DNA from: JBAWVR01 sp037147155
GTDB lineage: Bacteria; Patescibacteriota; Minisyncoccia; Phycocordibacterales; GWA1-40-21
Assembly: GCA_037147155.1 (NCBI GenBank)
Contig: JBAWVR010000031.1
Coordinates: forward strand, 1 to 9,200
Direction: 5' to 3'
DNA: 9,200 nt
Shown here one piece after another: positions 6,435-9,200 of this stretch. A program made the translations under genes and the position numbers. Every line of letters begins with the position of its first letter. The stretch's first letter is position 1. The notes beneath the pieces are model-generated. The model saw only the letters and a list, made by a program, of their open reading frames with translations, searched no databases and had not been told where the DNA came from.

Positions 6435-7859
6435 ATGAACAAATTTGAAAATCTAACAATCAAAAAAGCCAGAGCCGCATTGGATGCCGGAGAATTTACT
6501 GCTGTAGAATTGGCCGAGTATTATTTGAATAATATCAAAGCTAAAGACGGTGAGATCAAAGCTTATCGCGAAGTTTTTTCCGACGTTTTAGAACAGGCTA
6601 GACTTGCCGATGAAAAAATTGCCAAAGGAGAGAAAGCTCCACTTCTCGGTATTCCATTTTCTACAAAAGACAATATTTTAATCAAAGGCCGCCAAGCTGG
6701 CGCTTCATCAAAAATTCTAGAAAACTACCACGCTACTTATGACGCGACTGGTATCAAAAAAATGAAAGATGCCGGAGCTGTCTTTGTTGGTCGTACTAAC
6801 ATGGACGAATTTGCCATGGGTAGCTCGACCGAAAATTCAGCCTATGGTCCAACTCGTAATCCTCATGACACCGCTCGTGTGCCAGGTGGTTCATCAGGTG
6901 GTTCAGCTGCCGCTGTGGCTGCCGACGAAGTCTTAGCTGCACTCGGTACTGATACTGGCGGTTCTGTGCGTCAGCCAGCCAGCTTGTGTGGAATAGTCGG
7001 ACTGATGCCAACCTACGGTGCGATTTCTCGTTACGGTATTATGGCTATGGGTTCTTCGCTAGATCAGATTGGTTCATTTGGTCGCACGGTTGATGACGTC
7101 GAAACTATGTTTAAGGTTATGTATGGTGTTGATCGTCACGATAGCACTACTATTGATTTTAAATTAGAAGATGTACCAAAAGGTAGAAAAATGAAAGTAG
7201 GTATTCCAGCTGACTTTTTGAAAGTTGATGGTATCGATGAGGTGGTCCGCAAAAACTTTGAGGAATCATTGGAAAAATTGAAGTCTCTTGGTCATGAAAT
7301 TGTGGAAATTAAAATGCCAAATTTGCACTATGCTTTGGCTGTCTATTATATTTTGATGCCAGCTGAGGTGTCTTCCAACTTGGCTCGTTTTGATGGTATC
7401 AAGTACGGTCTCCATACTTCTGGAGATAATATTATCCAGGATTATTTCTTGACTCGACGTGATGGCTTTGGTCCAGAAGTTCGTCGTCGTATTATTCTTG
7501 GTACTTATGTTTTGTCTTCTGGTTACTATGATTCATATTACAACAAGGCCAACATTGTGAGACAGTCTATTGTTAAAGATTACGAAAATGCCTTCAAAGA
7601 AGTAGACGTAGTTCTGACTCCAACTGCTCCAACTCCAGCTTTTAAAATCGGTGAGAAGTCAGACAATCCACTCGAAATGTATTTGGCGGACATCTTTACT
7701 GTACCGATCAACATTGCTGGTGTGCCGGCTATCTCTGTGCCGTCCGGTTTCAAAGAAGTAGACGGTAAGAAGCTACCTCTCGGTATTCAGTTTGTAGCTT
7801 GGAAACAAAAGGAAGGGAACTTGTTCAGAATTGGAAAAGATTTTCTGGGAGAAGAATAA
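6435..7859 (+). CDS. gatA: Asp/Glu-tRNA amidotransferase subunit A
   Basis: Glutaminase/amidase subunit of GatCAB, which releases ammonia from glutamine (or asparagine) and channels it to GatB for tRNA-bound amidation. The 474 aa are close to the usual 480-490. The amidase-signature Ser-cisSer-Lys triad is intact: K78 (in PFSTKDN), S153 (in PGGSSGGS) and nucleophile S177 (in DTGGSVRQPA). Other family hallmarks are GRTNMDEFAMGSSTENSAYG (119-138) and TPTAPTPAF near residue 400. It is co-transcribed with gatC; gatB is not in the window and must lie elsewhere. The context implies that this organism charges at least one of tRNA(Gln) and tRNA(Asn) indirectly. No Shine-Dalgarno is visible before the ATG, so translation may be coupled to gatC. 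A strong terminator follows. Confidence 0.97.
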   Translation: MNKFENLTIKKARAALDAGEFTAVELAEYYLNNIKAKDGEIKAYREVFSDVLEQARLADEKIAKGEKAPLLGIPFSTKDNILIKGRQAGASSKILENYHATYDATGIKKMKDAGAVFVGRTNMDEFAMGSSTENSAYGPTRNPHDTARVPGGSSGGSAAAVAADEVLAALGTDTGGSVRQPASLCGIVGLMPTYGAISRYGIMAMGSSLDQIGSFGRTVDDVETMFKVMYGVDRHDSTTIDFKLEDVPKGRKMKVGIPADFLKVDGIDEVVRKNFEESLEKLKSLGHEIVEIKMPNLHYALAVYYILMPAEVSSNLARFDGIKYGLHTSGDNIIQDYFLTRRDGFGPEVRRRIILGTYVLSSGYYDSYYNKANIVRQSIVKDYENAFKEVDVVLTPTAPTPAFKIGEKSDNPLEMYLADIFTVPINIAGVPAISVPSGFKEVDGKKLPLGIQFVAWKQKEGNLFRIGKDFLGEE

Positions 7860-7861
7860 AT

Positions 7862-7882
7862 TGTATATTGTATATAGTATAT
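7862..7882. repeat. Three tandem 7-nt units
   Basis: TGTATAT, TGTATAT and AGTATAT lie back to back just after the gatA stop, upstream of the terminator stem. The tract is AT-rich, so it may be a low-complexity stretch with no role. Confidence 0.4.
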
Positions 7883-7887
7883 TGGAG

Positions 7888-7919
7888 GGACCAAGACGCT
7901 ACGCGTTTTGGTCCTTTTT
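7888..7919 (+). terminator. Rho-independent terminator after gatA
   Basis: A 12-bp stem, GGACCAAGACGC (7888-7899) with GCGTTTTGGTCC (7903-7914, one G-U pair), loop TAC, followed by TTTTT (7915-7919). It ends the gatC-gatA transcript. Confidence 0.92.
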
Positions 7920-7952
7920 GTTTGCATTGTCTTTGCTGGGCTTTTAAAATTG

Positions 7953-7961
7953 TGTTAAAAT
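7953..7961 (+). promoter_or_regulatory. Extended -10 promoter for the HEPN-motif gene
   Basis: TGT followed by TAAAAT (7956-7961). A partial -35, TTGCTG at 7933-7938, lies 17 nt upstream. The ATG at 7971 is 9 nt after the hexamer, so the transcript probably starts at or within 1-3 nt of the start codon. Confidence 0.55.
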
Positions 7962-7970
7962 TACACCAGT

Positions 7971-8591
7971 ATGGATATTGGAGTAGATGCTTATCATTCT
8001 TTAGACATTAGCACTTTGATGCTAACAATCTTCGGTTCTCTGAAGTCATTTTTTAATGCACCAGGATTGTATGCTTGGCTGAATTCTCTATCTGCCAGTA
8101 TGCCAGCCATCTTGAATCAAGCTGTGCGAGTATCTTTTTTTGTCACCGGCATTTGTCTTTTCTTTGTCATCTATTATGGTTGGAAAATATTTAAGATGTT
8201 GGAGGACGATAAGCACATGAGAATGGCTGTCCAGCCAGCGGGAGCTACTATGGCCAATATGGTTGTAGTTGATAAAATCAAAGAACGCTGGGGTAAGGTT
8301 TTGGAACACGCGCACTCCACTGATCCTTCAGCTTGGAAGATGGCTATTCTCGAGGCTGATATTATGTTGGATGAAATGTTGGATCGTCAACAATATCCTG
8401 GAGAAAGTATTGGTGATAAATTAAAGAATGTGGAGAGAAGTGATTTCCTAACTTTAGATCAAGCTTGGGAAGCCCACAAGGTGCGTAATCAGATTGCTCA
8501 CGAAGGTTCACAATTCTTGATTAGTCAGAGAGAGACTATGCGAGTGATTGGTCTGTACGAAGCTGTGTTTAACGAGTTTGAGTTAATATAA
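7971..8591 (+). CDS. One-TM protein with HEPN-like RNxxxH motif
   Basis: A 206-aa protein of unknown function. It has an N-terminal region (1-52) with amphipathic segments, one clear TM helix (about 53-75, rich in Phe, Val and Tyr), then a soluble helical domain (80-206). The soluble domain contains R172-N-Q-I-A-H177 in a WEAHKVRNQIAHEG context near its C-terminus. R-x4-H with Asn after Arg is the signature of HEPN-fold proteins, many of which are RNases or partners of nucleotidyltransferases; the preceding helices (EADIMLDEMLDRQQ, LTLDQAWEAHKVRN) fit that fold. It stands alone with its own promoter after the gatA terminator and has no antitoxin-like neighbour. Similar genes occur in Patescibacteria to my knowledge. 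RNase activity is inference from the motif only; the motif could also be structural. Confidence 0.85.
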   Translation: MDIGVDAYHSLDISTLMLTIFGSLKSFFNAPGLYAWLNSLSASMPAILNQAVRVSFFVTGICLFFVIYYGWKIFKMLEDDKHMRMAVQPAGATMANMVVVDKIKERWGKVLEHAHSTDPSAWKMAILEADIMLDEMLDRQQYPGESIGDKLKNVERSDFLTLDQAWEAHKVRNQIAHEGSQFLISQRETMRVIGLYEAVFNEFELI

Positions 8592-8603
8592 AACCAAATC
8601 AGC

Positions 8604-8631
8604 TTGCCTTTTATGAAAATTATGGTATATT
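8604..8631 (+). promoter_or_regulatory. Promoter of initiator tRNA-Met
   Basis: TTGCCT (8604-8609), a 16-nt spacer and TATATT (8626-8631) with extended TGG before it. The wording is nearly the same as the promoter at 8954-8981 of the other CAU tRNA. Predicted start near 8638 leaves a leader of about 17 nt to be removed by RNase P. Confidence 0.65.
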
Positions 8632-8655
8632 TATCAGTACCATATTTTGGTATAT

Positions 8656-8726
8656 AGCGGGGTAGAGAAGTAGTATCTCACGAGGCTCATAACCTCGGGA
8701 CGTCCGTGCAATTCGGGCCCCCGCAA
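8656..8726 (+). tRNA. Initiator tRNA-Met (CAU)
   Basis: The cloverleaf closes completely: acceptor 8656-8662 with 8719-8725, D stem GAGA/TCTC, anticodon stem CGAGG/CCTCG with loop CTCATAA (8686-8692), T stem GTCCG/CGGGC with one G-U pair. Base 1 (A8656) faces A8725 at position 72: an unpaired 1-72 position is the hallmark of bacterial initiators, usually C-A. Unusual points are a 7-nt D loop AGTAGTA with A at position 18, T loop TGCAATT with G at position 55, and a 4-nt variable loop. The run of three G-C pairs at the base of the anticodon stem is partial (A29-U41 then two G-C). Discriminator A73 is followed by CAA, so CCA must be added by enzyme. Confidence 0.88.
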
Positions 8727-8730
8727 CAAG

Positions 8731-8767
8731 AAATTAAAACGCCCATCGAGGCGTTTTAATTTTTTTT
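8731..8767 (+). terminator. Rho-independent terminator after initiator tRNA
   Basis: A 13-bp perfect stem, AAATTAAAACGCC (8731-8743) with GGCGTTTTAATTT (8750-8762), loop CATCGA, and a T run through 8767. It begins 4 nt after the tRNA, making this a single-gene tRNA transcript. Confidence 0.92.
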
Positions 8768-8953
8768 GCTGGGACGCAGACAAACTGCTTTGTCTGCGTC
8801 CCGAATTGCAAGACGTAGCCATATTTTTCTTGCCACTAGCAAGAAAAAAGGCGAGTCGGGACCGCAGGTGCTTATATATTTTAGAGTATTTTAATACGAA
8901 TAAAATATTTAGTAACTTGTGGTCAATTCGGCCCCCTGCATCCTCATTTTCGA
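8768..8953. other. Non-coding region dense in inverted repeats
   Basis: There is no credible gene here. A 14-bp perfect hairpin is formed by GGGACGCAGACAAA (8771-8784) and TTTGTCTGCGTCCC (8789-8802). A second hairpin has TTTTTCTTGC (8824-8833) with GCAAGAAAAA (8839-8848), extended by GCC/GGC (8818-8820, 8850-8852) and GAC/GTC (8812-8814, 8855-8857). GTCCCGA (8798-8804) can alternatively pair with TCGGGAC (8856-8862), which would break the first hairpin. TATTTTA...TAAAATA pairs weakly near 8888-8908. The 11-nt T-arm string TGCAATTCGGG of the initiator tRNA (8707-8717) recurs inverted at 8800-8810 and partly direct at 8923-8931. It could be an unannotated structured RNA or tRNA-locus debris. 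I saw no match to the tmRNA, SRP or RNase P RNA motifs that I know. Confidence 0.5.
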
Positions 8954-8981
8954 TTGCCTTTTCCCGTTTTTGTGTTATATT
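8954..8981 (+). promoter_or_regulatory. Promoter of second CAU tRNA
   Basis: TTGCCT (8954-8959), 16-nt spacer, TATATT (8976-8981) with extended TGT. It shares TTGCCTTTT and TATATTTA with the promoter at 8604-8631 at the same spacing. The tRNA starts 18 nt after the hexamer. Confidence 0.65.
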
Positions 8982-8999
8982 TACGAATGTTAGAAATAT

Positions 9000-9073
9000 G
9001 TCGGCGTAGCTCAGTTAGTTAGAGCGTGGGACTCATAAGCCCAAGGTCGAAGGTGCAATTCCTTCCGCCGACA
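9000..9073 (+). tRNA. tRNA with CAU anticodon (elongator Met or Ile2)
   Basis: A complete 74-nt cloverleaf: acceptor GTCGGCG/CGCCGAC (perfect, so not an initiator), D stem GCTC/GAGC, anticodon stem TGGGA/GCCCA around CTCATAA, variable loop AGGTC, T stem GAAGG/CCTTC. The last anticodon-stem pair is an A31-G39 mismatch. The D loop AGTTAGTTA has A at position 18, and the T loop TGCAATT has G at 55, the same double change as the initiator. Elongator Met is the default reading; Ile2 with lysidine-modified C34 cannot be ruled out from sequence. CCA is not encoded (CAA follows A73). Confidence 0.9.
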
Positions 9074-9084
9074 CAAGTAGAAAA

Positions 9085-9113
9085 TTGATTAATAACTGAT
9101 TTTCTGCTAATAT
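9085..9113 (+). promoter_or_regulatory. Promoter of tRNA-Asp
   Basis: TTGATT (9085-9090), 17-nt spacer, TAATAT (9108-9113) with extended TGC. The tRNA begins 12 nt after the hexamer. The hexamers differ from those of the two CAU tRNA promoters. Confidence 0.6.
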
Positions 9114-9125
9114 GATCGAGTTCAT

Positions 9126-9199
9126 GCAGTTGTAGCTCAATTGGTTAGAGCACTCGCCTGTCACGCGAGAGGTCGCGGGTTCAAATCCCGTCAACTGCG
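9126..9199 (+). tRNA. tRNA-Asp (GUC)
   Basis: Full cloverleaf: acceptor GCAGTTG/CAACTGC, D stem GCTC/GAGC with loop AATTGGTTA, anticodon stem CTCGC/GCGAG with loop CTGTCAC (anticodon GUC at 9160-9162), variable loop AGGTC, T stem GCGGG/CCCGT with one G-U pair, T loop TTCAAAT. Discriminator G73 is the normal Asp identity base. It keeps the standard G18G19 and U55, unlike the two CAU tRNAs beside it. The window ends one base later, so CCA status is unknown. Confidence 0.95.
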
Positions 9200-9200
9200 C

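Noticed and set aside
8656..8726. Initiator tRNA as a pseudogene
   Set aside because: All stems close, A18/G55 is shared with an independent tRNA, and promoter and terminator are intact.
8634..8822. Minus-strand open frame of 62 aa over the initiator tRNA
   Set aside because: It overlaps the tRNA, its terminator and a hairpin, and resembles no protein.
8824..8848. Hairpin as a terminator
   Set aside because: The T run is on the 5' arm and A run on the 3' arm, the wrong order on either strand.
8850..8945. A further tRNA ending in CCCCTGCA
   Set aside because: An acceptor-like pairing (8864-8870 with 8933-8939, one mismatch) exists but no D, anticodon or T arm forms.
8806..9009. Plus-strand open frame of 67 aa
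   Set aside because: It runs across hairpins and the tRNA promoter and ends inside a tRNA; no ribosome binding site.
1..9200. CRISPR array, transposase, integrase or phage genes
   Set aside because: No regularly spaced repeats and no such proteins in any frame.

Overview
The window looks like a chromosomal piece of a Candidate Phyla Radiation (Patescibacteria, Parcubacteria-like) bacterium. The evidence is the lean layout, AT-rich genes with few Shine-Dalgarno sites, a minor-pilin operon of the kind common in this group running directly into ligA, a gatC-gatA pair, tRNA genes with no encoded CCA, and two genes that appear to be leaderless. TGA is an ordinary stop codon here (it ends pilD), so the code is not the TGA=Gly variant. 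The lineage is an inference from gene content and has not been tested by phylogeny.

Positions 1-5424 are a tight same-strand run: prepilin peptidase pilD (5' end cut off by the window edge), four type IV pilus/type II secretion pseudopilins (GspH/FimT-like, PilW/GspJ-like, PilV/GspI-like, PilX-like) and NAD-dependent DNA ligase ligA. Gaps are 1-6 nt or the genes overlap. PilD would process the four pseudopilins. Two of them (783-1535 and 2706-3407) carry the same 141-bp (47-codon) in-frame module, placed exactly in front of the prepilin cleavage site. The copies are about 86% identical and have nested inverted repeats. This is the most striking feature of the window: a protein-coding palindromic element reminiscent of the Rickettsia palindromic elements.

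Positions 5425-6145 hold a terminator, a near-consensus promoter, a solitary small membrane-anchored coiled-coil protein with a good ribosome binding site, another terminator and an intergenic palindrome. Positions 6150-7859 encode GatC and GatA, two of the three subunits of the tRNA-dependent amidotransferase (GatB is not in the window), followed by a strong terminator. Positions 7971-8591 encode a one-TM protein whose cytoplasmic part carries an RNQIAH motif resembling the HEPN R-x4-H signature.

Positions 8592-9200 are an RNA region: initiator tRNA-Met with its own promoter and terminator, about 190 nt of non-coding sequence rich in inverted repeats, a second CAU tRNA (elongator Met or Ile2) and tRNA-Asp(GUC). 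Both CAU tRNAs have A at position 18 and G at position 55 instead of the nearly universal G18 and U55, while the neighbouring tRNA-Asp keeps the standard pair. This looks like a coordinated replacement of a tertiary contact in the tRNA elbow.
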